Source of the DNA: DASUAS01 sp963809795
Lineage (GTDB): Bacteria > Actinomycetota > Acidimicrobiia > IMCC26256 > DASPTH01
NCBI GenBank assembly: GCA_963809795.1
Contig: CAWELN010000020.1
Coordinates: 62,001 to 126,000 of the forward strand
DNA length: 64,000 nucleotides
Direction: 5' to 3'
Part shown: positions 41,920-50,673 of the stretch, one piece after another
Numbering within the stretch: position 1 is the stretch's first letter
How the letters are laid out: each line of letters begins with the position of its first letter
The notes under the pieces: generated by a model
Databases searched by the model: none
Told to the model about the DNA's origin: nothing
Seen by the model: the letters and a program-made list of their open reading frames with translations, nothing else
Position numbers and translations under genes: made by a program

Positions 41920-42885
41920 TCAGGTCGGCAACGCGTCGATCCACGCCACGATCCGCCCCCAGAGCAGGGCGCGTGTGCCCGCCTGGTTGTGACAGTGGGC
42001 GGATCCGGGGAGCACGAAGAGGGTGACGTCCTTGCTCGCGCGGTACCGGGCGGCGTTGCCCTCGAAGTCGTCGGTGAGGTCGTGGTCGCCGAACGCCAGG
42101 AGCACGGGCGCGGTGACGCTCGCCTTCTCGGCGTCGGTGTGACCGGGCACCATCGTGCTCAGCGCGCAGCTGAAGAGGAGCTCGGTTCGCTGCGCTCCGA
42201 ACGCCCGCTTGACCGCACGAGGCACGTCGGCCTCGAAGAACGAGCCGGCGGGTGCCCGGCGGGCGGTGTCCGGCGGCAACCCGCGCGCCCGCACCCGGGC
42301 GAGCTCGACCATCGCCCGCTCCCGTTCTTCGTCGGGCAGGTCCATGAGGAGTCGCTCGTCGTCGGTCAGCGCCGCCCACGTGCCATCGGCGCCGTGGCCG
42401 AGCACGACGATGGCGTCGAACGTGTCGTGGCGCGCCTGTTCCACCACGACGACCATGCCACCCATGGAGTGGCCGAGCCCGATGCGCTGCGCCGGCGCGA
42501 CCGGCGGGAGGTCGTCGACCAGATCGCCCTGCCGCAATCGGGCGGTCAACACCCGCACCGCGTGGTCGTGCGTGGCCGCCGCCACCCGGGGCGTGACGAC
42601 GCAGAGGTCGTCGAGCCGGCTGGACGCACCGAGCCCGAGGTGGTCGAGCGACACCACGAGCACGCCGCGGTCGGTGAGCTCGCGCACCATGCTGTAGCCG
42701 TCGAGCCCTTCGACCCGGAGATCGAAGTAGTCGATCGTGCAGCGGCCGCCGGGGAGGCACCACACCACGGCGGGCGGTGCCGCGGGGTCGAGCTCGTCGG
42801 GCGCGTAGGCCATGCCTCGGAGCAGGTGCTCGCCCGGGACCGGGACGAGGTCCGAGACGTCGCACTCCACCGGCCACTCGCGCAC
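41920..42885 (-). CDS. alpha/beta hydrolase
   Basis: 321 residues from GTG at 42885. The oxyanion region WCLPGGRCTIDYFD precedes the nucleophile elbow GLGHSMGGMVVVV. The acid AFGDHDLTDD and the catalytic His in PGSAHCHNQAG complete the triad. It is probably an esterase, lipase or C-C bond hydrolase of unknown substrate. The GTG at 42885 follows TAGTCT by five bases, so it is preferred over the ORF start at 42990. Confidence 0.75.
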   Translation of the reverse strand: MREWPVECDVSDLVPVPGEHLLRGMAYAPDELDPAAPPAVVWCLPGGRCTIDYFDLRVEGLDGYSMVRELTDRGVLVVSLDHLGLGASSRLDDLCVVTPRVAAATHDHAVRVLTARLRQGDLVDDLPPVAPAQRIGLGHSMGGMVVVVEQARHDTFDAIVVLGHGADGTWAALTDDERLLMDLPDEERERAMVELARVRARGLPPDTARRAPAGSFFEADVPRAVKRAFGAQRTELLFSCALSTMVPGHTDAEKASVTAPVLLAFGDHDLTDDFEGNAARYRASKDVTLFVLPGSAHCHNQAGTRALLWGRIVAWIDALPT

Positions 42886-42890
42886 AGCAG

Positions 42891-42896
42891 AGACTA
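42891..42896 (-). promoter_or_regulatory. -10 box TAGTCT of the alpha/beta hydrolase
   Basis: TAGTCT on the minus strand precedes the GTG at 42885 by five bases and supports that start. Confidence 0.45.
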
Positions 42897-43003
42897 CGGC
42901 GAGGCACGCCGGCGTGACCGAGCTGCTCGGATCCACCACGTCGCGCTCACCGTTCGCGATCTCGACGTCAGCGGACGTGCAACTGGCCACGGACGTCGAG
43001 GTC

Positions 43004-43009
43004 TAGCCT
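43004..43009 (+). promoter_or_regulatory. -10 box TAGCCT of the nitrilase gene
   Basis: TAGCCT ends six bases before the GTG at 43016. This is the leaderless spacing used elsewhere in the window. Confidence 0.45.
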
Positions 43010-43015
43010 CGGTCC

Positions 43016-43939
43016 GTGGCGCTCTTCGACACCATCCGGGTCGCGGCGGTGCAGGCGACCCCGGTGATCCTGGATGCCGACGCCACCATCGACAAGGCCG
43101 TCGACCTCATCGGTGAGGCGGCCGACCGGGGCGCCGCGCTCGTCGTGTTCCCGGAGTGCTTCGTCTCGCTGTACCCGAGCGGCGCCTGGGCGGCGCCCGC
43201 GGCGACGTGGGCGGACGGCTGCGACGAGCTCTGGGAGCGCATGTGGGCATCGAGCGTCGACATCGACGGTCCGCTCGTGGAGCGGCTCGCGCGCACCTGT
43301 GCGGACCGCGACGTCACCGTCGCGATCGGCGTGAACGAGCGGGAGGACACGCGGCCCGGTTCGCTGTACAACACGTTGCTGATCGTCGGTGCGGAGGGCC
43401 TGGTGCACCGGCACCGCAAGCTGATGCCGACGATGCACGAGCGCGTCTTCCACGGGGTCGGGGCCGGCGACGACCTCGACGTGGTCACGCTGCCCGACGG
43501 CGCCCGGGTCGGGGGACTCCTCTGCTGGGAGAACCGCATGCCGCTCGCCCGGTGGGCCGTCTACCAGGGAGGGCCGCAGCTCTGGCTGGCGCTCACCGCC
43601 GACGACAGCGACGGCTGGATCGCCAGCGTCCGTCACATCGCGATCGAGGCGGGCGCGTTCGTCATCAGCGTTCCGCAGTACATCCCGGCCCAGGCGTTCC
43701 CACCCGACTTCCCGCTCGCCCTTCCCGACGGCGTCGAGACGTTCGGGCGCGGCGGCGCGTGCATCGTCGCGCCCACCGGCGACCTGATCGCCGGGCCCGA
43801 GTACGACACCGAGGCGATGCTCGTCGCCGACTGCGACCTGCGGGACGCGCTCCACGCGAAGCGGTACTTCGACGCCGCCGGCCACTACAGCCGGGCCGAC
43901 GTGCTGACACCGCGGACACCCACGCTACCGTCGCCCTGA
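43016..43939 (+). CDS. nitrilase / carbon-nitrogen hydrolase
   Basis: 307 residues. The catalytic triad is Glu47 in VVFPECFV, Lys135 in HRHRKLMPTM and Cys170 in GLLCWENRM. This fits the nitrilase branch that hydrolyses nitriles to acids (the Cys context CWEN and HRKLMPT are typical). The GTG start at 43016 follows a TAGCCT box. It may act with the downstream TIM-barrel protein, 32 bp away on the same strand. Confidence 0.85.
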   Translation: MALFDTIRVAAVQATPVILDADATIDKAVDLIGEAADRGAALVVFPECFVSLYPSGAWAAPAATWADGCDELWERMWASSVDIDGPLVERLARTCADRDVTVAIGVNEREDTRPGSLYNTLLIVGAEGLVHRHRKLMPTMHERVFHGVGAGDDLDVVTLPDGARVGGLLCWENRMPLARWAVYQGGPQLWLALTADDSDGWIASVRHIAIEAGAFVISVPQYIPAQAFPPDFPLALPDGVETFGRGGACIVAPTGDLIAGPEYDTEAMLVADCDLRDALHAKRYFDAAGHYSRADVLTPRTPTLPSP

Positions 43940-43970
43940 AGGTCGGGGCGCGCGCGACGAGGAGGAACAC

Positions 43971-44800
43971 GTGGAAAGACTCGGGATCGAGCCGATCAGC
44001 GTGTTCGGGATGCCACCCGTGCCCTACATCGAGCTGGCCGCAGACCTCGGTCTGCGGTACATCGCAATCATGTTGACGGCGATGCCGAACTCCTACGGCT
44101 ACCCGCCGTTCTCCCTCAGGGACGACCGTGAGCTGCGGCGGCACACGCTGGCGGCGCTGCACGACAGAGAGGTCTCGATCGCCCTGGGTGAAGGCATGGT
44201 GGTCCGCGAGGACACCGACATGCGTGACCTGGCCATCGACATCGCGGTGATGGGAGAGCTCGGCGCGCAGCGGGTCAACACCATGAGCTTCGACCCCGAA
44301 TCGAAACCGGACCATCGACCGATTCGGCGCCGTCGCGGAGCTCGCCGCCGCGGCCGGGATGGAGACGACCTTCGAGTTCGGTCCGACGAAGCCGGTCGGC
44401 AGAACGCTTCCGGAGGGGGTCGAGATCAGTTCGAGCGGTCGGCCGCCAAGATTTCCGGCTCCTCATCGACACCATGCACCTCGTCCGCTCGGGCTCCGGA
44501 GCGGAGGACGTCGCGGCACTCGACCCGCAGCTCATCGGGCACGTCCAACTCGCCGACGCGCCGCTCGTCCCCACCATCCCGGACTACATGGAGGAGGCGT
44601 GCTTCGAGCGCATGGTTCCGGGAACGGGCGAGTTGCCTCTGGTCGACATCCTGGCGGCCCTACCCTCAGAGGTCGTCATCGGGCTCGAGGTACCGCTTCG
44701 TTCGCAGGCGGATTTGGGGATCGGACCACACGAACGCCTCGGTCGGTGCGTCGAGGCGGCTCGCGACCTCCTCGCACTGAGCGAGCACGCGCGGCCCTGA
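43971..44800 (+). CDS. sugar-phosphate isomerase/epimerase-like TIM barrel (frame-disrupted)
   Basis: Xylose-isomerase-like TIM barrel of the AP endonuclease 2 superfamily. The first frame gives MERLGIEPISVFGMPPVPYI, FSLRDDRELRRHTLAALHDR and MGELGAQRVNTMSFDPES. A second frame supplies METTFEFGPTKPVGRTLPEG from near 44345. A third gives FRLLIDTMHLVRSGSG and HVQLADAPLVPTIPDYMEE to 44800. Two shifts at about 44305-44345 and 44430-44455 explain this. The metal-site residues Asp/His (DTMH, HVQLAD) are present. Probably one gene of about 275 residues, if errors are corrected. Confidence 0.65.
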
Positions 44801-44946
44801 TGCCGCGCCGTCCGTCGGGCCTCGGTCCGGTGGGGCCTCCGTGGCGCTCGGGTGAACTCCGTCGCTCGGGGTTGATCGACACGCCGATGGGGCGCCAGGA
44901 GTTCGAACCGCAGCCGAGTGATGAGGGACCCGCCCTGCCGCGCCCG

Positions 44947-45607
44947 CTATCCGCTCACCGGCGTGCCCCAGTGGTCGAGGTAGGTGAGCTCTTCGACGGG
45001 GCGGCGGTCGGCCGGCCGGAAGTCGTCACCCGTGTAGTACGCGACCGGGAGCAGGCACGCCTGGACGAAGCCGTCGGGAACACCCAGCAGCTCGTCGGCC
45101 TCGGCGCGCCGGTACAGGTGCACCGTCGTGAGCACCGACCCCAGGCCCCGGCTGCGCAGCGCGAGCAGGAAGCTCCACACCGCCGGATAGATCGACGGCG
45201 CCCAGCCCACCGGCGCCGCCCGTGTCCTCGACGCACGGCACGACGAGGACCGGGACCTCGTGGACGTGTTCCATGAGGTAGCCCGCGGAGTCGGACACCC
45301 GTTGTTGCTGAGCCGCCGGCGGCACGGTGCTCGGGACGCGGCTGGTCGGGCGATCAGCCGGCAGGTTGCGGTAGAGCTCACCGAGCGCGGCGCGCACGGC
45401 GGGATCGGTCACCACGATCCAGCGCCACGTCTGCATGTTCGAACCGGTCGGTGCCTGGATGGCCAACCGCAGGCACTCCAGGATCACGTCGAGCTCGACC
45501 GGGCGCGTCAGGTCGAGGCGCTTGCGCACCGCGCGGGTCGTGGTGAGCAGCTTGTCGACGGTCGCGAGATCGAGGCCCGAGGCCCCCGGCACCGCCGGGT
45601 CAGCCAA
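44947..45607 (-). CDS. nitroreductase-family protein (frame-disrupted)
   Basis: FMN-dependent NAD(P)H reductase fold. The N-terminal half has TTTRAVRKRLDLTRPVELD and the FMN contact QAPTGSNMQTWRWIVVTD in one frame, which continues to CVEDTGG. The C-terminal half (APSIYPAVWSFLLALRSRGL, SVLTTVHLYRRAEADELLGV) is in another frame. The break is near 45220-45232, a GC-rich stretch. The TTG at 45607 overlaps the end of the amidohydrolase gene (stop at 45600), so the two are coupled. It reduces quinones, enones or nitro groups. Confidence 0.7.
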
Positions 45608-46823
45608 TGCCGTACAACGCGAGCGCGCTCTCGCTCGTGATCACCTGCTGCTGGTCGAAGGACAGCGGCTCGAGCGCCTCGGCGAGCTCCTCGGTGACGC
45701 CGGGGAACTTGGCGTCGGGGTGCGGGTAGTCCGATGCCCACACGATCCGGTCGGCGCCGCACAGCGGCGAGTTGGCGGTGAACGCCAGCATCGACTCGTC
45801 GGGGTCGAAGCTGATCCAGCACTGGCGCCGGAAGTACTCCGACGGCAGCATCTCGAGCCACGGCACGTCCCACTCGAACTTCTTCGAGTGGTGGTCGAGG
45901 CGCTCCAGCCAGGGCACCAGCCACCCGCCGTTGGCCTCGAGGAACAGGAACTTGGTGTCCGGGAAGCGCTCGCACACGCCGCCGGCGGTGATGTACGCGA
46001 TCGAGTGCATCACGTCGACCGGGTTGGCGATCGCCTGGGTGAAGAGGATGTTGCTCAACTGCCAGCCTTCAGCGGGCTCCTCCGACGACGGCGCATAGCT
46101 CCCGTTCGCGAACGGCCGCCCCAACTTCAGGCCCCGGCACGCGCCGGGAAGGTCGGGCATGAGGAACGGGTGGAACGCGAGCACCAGGCCGGTGTCGGCC
46201 GCGGCCTGCCACACCGGGTCGTAGACCTTGTCGTTGAACGGCCGCCAGTCGACCGACGGGTTGGGGCGCAGGAACACCGACACCATGCCCGGCTTCTCCG
46301 CGACCCGGCGGATCTCGTCGGCGACCGCCTGCACGCCGTCCTCGTCGTTCATGGGCGGCACCGCGCCGGCCGCGAAGAGACGACCTTCACCCTCCTGCGC
46401 GTGGTCCGACGCCCAGTCGTTGTACGCGCGCGCCTGCACGCGGGCGAACTCCTCGTCGGGGATCGACTGCAAGCCGAGCATCGAGGTCGGGTAGAGCACC
46501 GCGAGGTCGATCCCGTCGGTGTCCATGTCCTGCAGGCGCGCCTTGGCAGTGAACGCCGCCGGCCGCACCTCGCTGTAGCGGATCTCGCCGTTGCGGACCT
46601 GCTCCACCTTCTCGTCGGGGAAGCCGGCCGTCCCGGCGAGCGACATGAAGTTCGAGGGCGTGACGGTGCCGTTGTAGTGCAGCCACTCGACCCCGTCCTT
46701 GTCGGTCTCGATGTGCCACACGCGGTCGCGGTAGTCCGCGGGCGCGTAGTCCGGCATGGCGGTCGGGTGCTCGAGGATGTGGCCGTCGGAGTCGATGTAG
46801 CGCAGGCCGTCGATCGCGGTCAT
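45600..46823 (-). CDS. amidohydrolase-family protein (ACMSD-like)
   Basis: 407 residues from the ATG at 46823. The N-terminal YIDSDGHILEHPTAMPDYAP carries the DxHxxE-type metal motif, LVLAFHPFLMPDLPG has the middle His, and VWASDYPHPDAKFPG is the C-terminal Asp and His region. This is the amidohydrolase_2/ACMSD group, involved in decarboxylation or ring-product hydrolysis in aromatic and alicyclic catabolism. The nitroreductase gene overlaps its end. GGGGGGAAC lies before the start. Confidence 0.8.
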   Translation of the reverse strand: MTAIDGLRYIDSDGHILEHPTAMPDYAPADYRDRVWHIETDKDGVEWLHYNGTVTPSNFMSLAGTAGFPDEKVEQVRNGEIRYSEVRPAAFTAKARLQDMDTDGIDLAVLYPTSMLGLQSIPDEEFARVQARAYNDWASDHAQEGEGRLFAAGAVPPMNDEDGVQAVADEIRRVAEKPGMVSVFLRPNPSVDWRPFNDKVYDPVWQAAADTGLVLAFHPFLMPDLPGACRGLKLGRPFANGSYAPSSEEPAEGWQLSNILFTQAIANPVDVMHSIAYITAGGVCERFPDTKFLFLEANGGWLVPWLERLDHHSKKFEWDVPWLEMLPSEYFRRQCWISFDPDESMLAFTANSPLCGADRIVWASDYPHPDAKFPGVTEELAEALEPLSFDQQQVITSESALALYGIG

Positions 46824-46978
46824 CGTTGGTTCCCCCCGGGGGCAGGTCGGATGGTCTGCTTCCAGCGTCCCGCCTCCGGCAGGATTCCGCAAGTTGGTCC
46901 CCGCCGAATTTCGCCATCCGGGCACCGGTGCGGTAAGCCTCCCCCACGGGGCACGACCACGGAGAAGGGAACGGCGGC

Positions 46979-47752
46979 ATGGTGGATCTGAACGGCGCGG
47001 GTGTCATCGTGACGGGCGGGGCCTCCGGCCTCGGCGAGGCCTCGGTCCGGCGGTTGGCCGCCGCCGGCGCCAACGTCGTCATCGCCGACCTGAACGAGAC
47101 CCGGGGCAAGGAGATCGCGGCCGAGCTCGGCGGCGGCACCGAGTTCGCGCGGTGCGACGTGGAGAACGACGAGGAGGTGGCGGAGGTCGTCCGCATCGCG
47201 TCGAGTCGCGGCCCGTTGCGGGTCGCGGTGAACTGCGGCGGTCGCGCCGGCGGGGGTGGTCGCATCGTCGGCCGTGACGGCACCCCGGCTTCCCACGAGG
47301 GCTTCTCCATCACCGTGGAGTCCTTCCTGGTCGGGACGTTCAACGTGATGCGAATCGCGGCCGCGCAGATGGCGAAGGAAGAGGCGAACGAGGACAACGA
47401 GCGCGGCGTCGTCATCATGACGTCGTCGATCGCAGCCTTCGACGGGCAGATCGGCCAAGCCGCCTACTCGGCGGCCAAGGGCGGCATCGTCGGCCTCACG
47501 CTGCCTGCCGCGCGCGACCTGGCCGCGATCGGTGTGCGGGTCATGACGATCGCGCCCGGCACCTTCCGCACGCCTGCGTACAACCAGATGCCCGACGAGA
47601 TGGTCCAGCATCTCGAGTCGATGACGCCGTTCCCGAAGCGCATGGGGCGACCCGACGAGTACGCGGCGCTCGTCGAGCACATCTGCACGAACTCCATGCT
47701 CAACGGCGAGGTCATCCGCATCGACGGCGCGGTGCGGTTCCCGCCGAAGTAA
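46979..47752 (+). CDS. short-chain dehydrogenase, 3-hydroxyacyl-CoA dehydrogenase type-2-like
   Basis: 257 residues with GAGAAGGG before the ATG at 46979. The cofactor motif is VTGGASGLGEASV, and Asp in VVIADLNET indicates NAD. NCGG replaces NAG in VAVNCGGRAGGGG, and the catalytic Tyr and Lys are in AAYSAAKGG. The C-terminal MTPFPKRMGRPDEYAALVEH is typical of 17-beta-hydroxysteroid/3-hydroxyacyl-CoA dehydrogenases. It is divergent from the amidohydrolase and may form part of its pathway. Confidence 0.85.
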   Translation: MVDLNGAGVIVTGGASGLGEASVRRLAAAGANVVIADLNETRGKEIAAELGGGTEFARCDVENDEEVAEVVRIASSRGPLRVAVNCGGRAGGGGRIVGRDGTPASHEGFSITVESFLVGTFNVMRIAAAQMAKEEANEDNERGVVIMTSSIAAFDGQIGQAAYSAAKGGIVGLTLPAARDLAAIGVRVMTIAPGTFRTPAYNQMPDEMVQHLESMTPFPKRMGRPDEYAALVEHICTNSMLNGEVIRIDGAVRFPPK

Positions 47753-47756
47753 CCCG

Positions 47757-47880
47757 CTAGCTCGAGGGTCGATTCCGCTCCGCCGTCCCGCCCTCCGGGC
47801 ACGGCTCCGCTGCATCTCCTAGCTCGAGGGTCGATTCCGCTCCGCCGTCCCGCCCTCCGGGCACGGCTCCGCTGCATCTC
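47757..47880. repeat. two tandem 62-bp palindromic units after the hydrolase stop
   Basis: ctagctcg begins units at 47757 and 47819 and recurs at 47881, where cta is the minus-strand TAG stop of the hydrolase. The core contains gattccgctccgccgtcc and gcacggctccgctgcatc, and GCCGT pairs with ACGGC. It matches the unit at 50590 base for base over the core, and the unit at 33621 with paired differences in the stem. Confidence 0.85.
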
Positions 47881-48582
47881 CTAGCTCGCGAGCGCCACCG
47901 CCCGCCGCGCGAAGTCGGCGAACTCACGCGGGTGGGTGCGGTGCACGGTGTGGCCGGCGTCCTCGAACGACACGAGCGGCGCGTCGAGGATCGCCGCCAG
48001 CCGTGCCCCCGACTCGTAGTCCCACGGCGTCGTGTCGACGCTGCCACCGACCAGGCAGGGGACGCTCACGTCGGCGAAGTCGAACGGCGGCTCCTCGACG
48101 AAGGAGAAGTCGCGCGCCATCGACACGTCGTCGGCGGCGCGTTCGTCCGGCGTGCGCCGGGCCTGGCCCACGCTCCACCGCTTGAACATGGGCCCGAGCT
48201 CCGCCGATCGGCGCATCATCTCGTCGTAGTCGGGCCACCAGTCGGTCCACGGGACGGTGGGCTCGAAGATCGCGAGTGAGGCGACGAGGTCGGGCCGGCG
48301 TACCGCGGTCATGAGCCCGACGACGCTGCCGTAGCTGTGACCGACGACGGTCGCGCGCCGCCCGTCGAGCGCGGCGACGGCGTCGTCCGCCTGCTCGGCC
48401 AGCGACCGCGGCGGCGCATCCCCACGTGAGCGCCCCCAGCCCCGGCGGTCATAGGTGACCACGGTGTGCTCGGGGACGAGCTCGCGGACGACGCCGTCGA
48501 AGCTGGCGCCGGAGTCGAGGAGCCCGTGGATCAGCAGCACCACCGGGGCACCGGCGTCGCCGGGGTGTTCGACGACGTGCAC
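47881..48582 (-). CDS. alpha/beta hydrolase, tandem copy 2
   Basis: 233 residues from GTG at 48582, whose GTG is overlapped by the upstream TAG stop (TAGTG). The oxyanion region VVLLIHGLLDSGASFDGVV, YDRRGWGRSRG, nucleophile GHSYGSVVGL, FEPTVPW and the final His in FEDAGHTVHRTH define the fold. It is paralogous to the upstream gene over most of its length. The stop codon lies in the tandem palindromic repeat. The function is an unspecified hydrolase. Confidence 0.8.
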   Translation of the reverse strand: MHVVEHPGDAGAPVVLLIHGLLDSGASFDGVVRELVPEHTVVTYDRRGWGRSRGDAPPRSLAEQADDAVAALDGRRATVVGHSYGSVVGLMTAVRRPDLVASLAIFEPTVPWTDWWPDYDEMMRRSAELGPMFKRWSVGQARRTPDERAADDVSMARDFSFVEEPPFDFADVSVPCLVGGSVDTTPWDYESGARLAAILDAPLVSFEDAGHTVHRTHPREFADFARRAVALAS

Positions 48583-49310
48583 TAGCCGTCGTCGTCCGCG
48601 AGGCCGGCGACGCGTCGGGCGAAGTCGGCGAACCCCTTCGGCTGCATGCGGTGCGCGGTGTGGCCCGCGTCGTCGATCACGACCAGTCCGCAGGCGAGCT
48701 CCTCGTGCAGGCGATCCGTGACCGCGACGCGCCACCCCGGCGAGAGGCCCCCTCGCCCCACCAGCCGCGGTGCGGTGACGTCGCCGAACGTCAGTGGCGG
48801 CTGGGCGATGAAGGTCAGCTCCTCCGCCAACAAGGCCTGGTCGCGGGCGCGCTGCTCGGGCGTCGGTCGCGGCCGGCCTTCGAGCCCGGCCCGGAAGTGA
48901 TCCTGCTCATCCGGCGACTGCTCGATGATCGTGTCCATCGTCGGCCACCAGCCCAGCCATTGCATCGACGGTTCGAAGACGCCCAACGCGGCAACGAGGT
49001 CGGGGCGCCGGACCGCGGCGAGCATCGCCACCGTCCCGCCATAGCTGTGGCCGACGACGGTCCCCCGCCGCTCCTGCATCACCGAGATCAGGTCCTCGGC
49101 GTGGTCGGCCAATGACGTCGCGGGCGCGGCGTCCGCCGAACGCGCCCACCCCCGCCGGTCGTAGGTCACGACCGTGTACTCGGGAGCCAGTGCTTCGACG
49201 ACCCCTTCGAAGCTGAGGCTGGAGTCGAGCACGCCGTGCACGAGCACGATGACCCGGGCGTCGGGATCGTCGGCGCGGTGTTCGACGACGTGCAGGGCGG
49301 GATCCGACAT
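48582..49310 (-). CDS. alpha/beta hydrolase, tandem copy 1
   Basis: 242 residues beginning MSDPALHVVEHRADDPDARV. The motifs VIVLVHGVLDSSLSFEGVV, TYDRRGWARS, nucleophile GHSYGGTVAM and IDDAGHTAHRMQ parallel the downstream copy (same YDRRGW, GHSYG, AGHT). The TAGGCT box nine bases upstream supports the ATG at 49310. The two copies are translationally coupled, consistent with a recent duplication that kept an operon. Confidence 0.8.
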   Translation of the reverse strand: MSDPALHVVEHRADDPDARVIVLVHGVLDSSLSFEGVVEALAPEYTVVTYDRRGWARSADAAPATSLADHAEDLISVMQERRGTVVGHSYGGTVAMLAAVRRPDLVAALGVFEPSMQWLGWWPTMDTIIEQSPDEQDHFRAGLEGRPRPTPEQRARDQALLAEELTFIAQPPLTFGDVTAPRLVGRGGLSPGWRVAVTDRLHEELACGLVVIDDAGHTAHRMQPKGFADFARRVAGLADDDG

Positions 49311-49319
49311 GAGGTCGGG

Positions 49320-49325
49320 AGCCTA
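49320..49325 (-). promoter_or_regulatory. -10 box TAGGCT of the tandem hydrolase operon
   Basis: TAGGCT on the minus strand lies nine bases before the ATG at 49310. Confidence 0.4.
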
Positions 49326-49365
49326 GGCACGGCGACCAACGCGATCCCAGGAAGGTCGGCGCCCG

Positions 49366-49833
49366 TCAGCCCGGGATGGGGACGTCGGTACGCGGTGTGC
49401 GGTGCGGTTCGAGCGGGACGACGACGACCGGAATCAGGGCGTGGTTGACGATCCGGTGCGCGGTGCCACCCAGGATCGCGCCACGAAGTCCGGTGTGGTG
49501 CGTACCCCCGATCACGATGAGATCGGCCTTGCGATCGTCGGCGAGCCGCAGCAGGTCCGCCGCCGGGTCGCCGTTCACGAGCTCGGCGTCGTACTCCACC
49601 GAGGCGTCCCGCAGCGGCTGCGTCCACGGCCCGTACAGCGCCGCCCGTGCCCGCTTGACGACGTCGTCGGTGTCGAGCTGCAACGCGGAGAGCTCGATCA
49701 TCCACGTGCGAGCGATCACGTGCACGACCAGAACTCTCGCACCCACGGCGGCGGCCAGTTCCGTGGCCCAGAGGCCGGCTCGCGCCGCGCCTTCCGTGCC
49801 ATCCATGCCCAGCACGATCCGTTGCACACCCAT
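49366..49833 (-). CDS. universal stress protein
   Basis: 155 residues starting MGVQRIVLGMDGTEGAARAG. The ATP-binding region GGTHHTGLRGAILGGTAHR replaces the usual G-x2-G-x9-G-S but keeps the arrangement GGTHHTGL and GGTAHR. It is a second USP of the window, different from the one at 1133. No partner gene is coupled. It may bind ATP or be a non-binding variant. Confidence 0.75.
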   Translation of the reverse strand: MGVQRIVLGMDGTEGAARAGLWATELAAAVGARVLVVHVIARTWMIELSALQLDTDDVVKRARAALYGPWTQPLRDASVEYDAELVNGDPAADLLRLADDRKADLIVIGGTHHTGLRGAILGGTAHRIVNHALIPVVVVPLEPHRTPRTDVPIPG

Positions 49834-49928
49834 TGCACCCCTCGTTCCCGCGTGGCGTCGCCGACAACCGTTGCGATGCCGGCACGGCGCCTCGAACTCA
49901 CCGGCCGCCAGTCTGGCATCCTGGCGCG

Positions 49929-50594
49929 GTGTCGGACCGCTCGTGGATGAGCTGGAGCAGCGGCAAGGACAGCGCGATGGCGCTACACGTCGCCCGCACC
50001 GAGCGCGACCTCGACGTCACCGCCCTCCTCGTCACCATGAACGCCGAGGCCGATCGTGTCGCCATGCACGCGGTGCGCCGGGAGCTCCTCGCCGCGCAGG
50101 CCGCGCGCCTCGACGTTCCCCTCCACCTCGTCGACATCCCCTCGCCGTGCCCGAACGACGTGTACGAGGCCGCGATGACCGGCGCCCTCGCCGTCGCCCG
50201 CGACGCAGGGGTCGAGCAGATGGTGTTCGGCGACCTCTTCCTCGAGGACATACGTGACTACCGCGAAACCCGGTTCGCCGGCACCGGGATCACCCCGGTG
50301 TTCCCGCTGTGGGGGCGACCGACCGACCGACTGGCCCGCGACATGCTCGACACCGGGGTGCGCGCCGTGCTCACGTGCATCGATCCCACGGTGCTGGCGC
50401 CCGAGCTCGCCGGTCGCGCCTTCGACGAGTCCCTGCTCGCCGAGCTGCCGCCCGGTGTCGACCCGTGCGGCGAGCGGGGCGAGTTCCACACGTTCGTCTG
50501 GGACGGGCCGGGGTTCCGCGCGCCGATCGACATCGAGGTCGGCGAGGTGGTCGAGCGCGACGGGTTCGTGTTCTGCGACGTCGGCCTAGGGTGA
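49929..50594 (+). CDS. ATP-pyrophosphatase-like (DUF71/diphthine-ammonia ligase family) protein
   Basis: 221 residues from GTG at 49929. The PP-loop is WMSWSSGKDSAMALHVA (SGKDS at residues 11-15). DIPSPCPNDVYEAAMTGALA and MVFGDLFLEDIRDYRE are conserved in the bacterial DUF71 group. The family activates a carboxylate or amide with ATP; the bacterial substrate is not known. The gene ends at 50594, and its TGA is duplicated in a palindromic unit just downstream. Confidence 0.8.
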   Translation: MSDRSWMSWSSGKDSAMALHVARTERDLDVTALLVTMNAEADRVAMHAVRRELLAAQAARLDVPLHLVDIPSPCPNDVYEAAMTGALAVARDAGVEQMVFGDLFLEDIRDYRETRFAGTGITPVFPLWGRPTDRLARDMLDTGVRAVLTCIDPTVLAPELAGRAFDESLLAELPPGVDPCGERGEFHTFVWDGPGFRAPIDIEVGEVVERDGFVFCDVGLG

Positions 50595-50659
50595 CGGTCG
50601 ATTCCGCTCCGCCGTCCCGCCCTCCGGGCACGGCTCCGCTGCATCTCGAAGGTGACGGT
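50590..50659. repeat. single palindromic unit after the DUF71 stop with 9-bp flanking repeat
   Basis: GGTGACGGT flanks the unit at 50590-50598 and again at 50651-50659. The left copy contains the DUF71 stop TGA (50592-50594). The core between is the same as in the 47757 units. This looks like an insertion that duplicated nine host bases, or a recombination product, placed exactly on a stop codon. Confidence 0.8.
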
Positions 50660-50673
50660 ATGGACGTGACCCG

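Noticed and set aside
44810..44946. further copy of the palindromic element
   Set aside because: GC-rich with gccgtccgtcgggcc-like pieces, but it lacks the attccgct start and flanking repeats.
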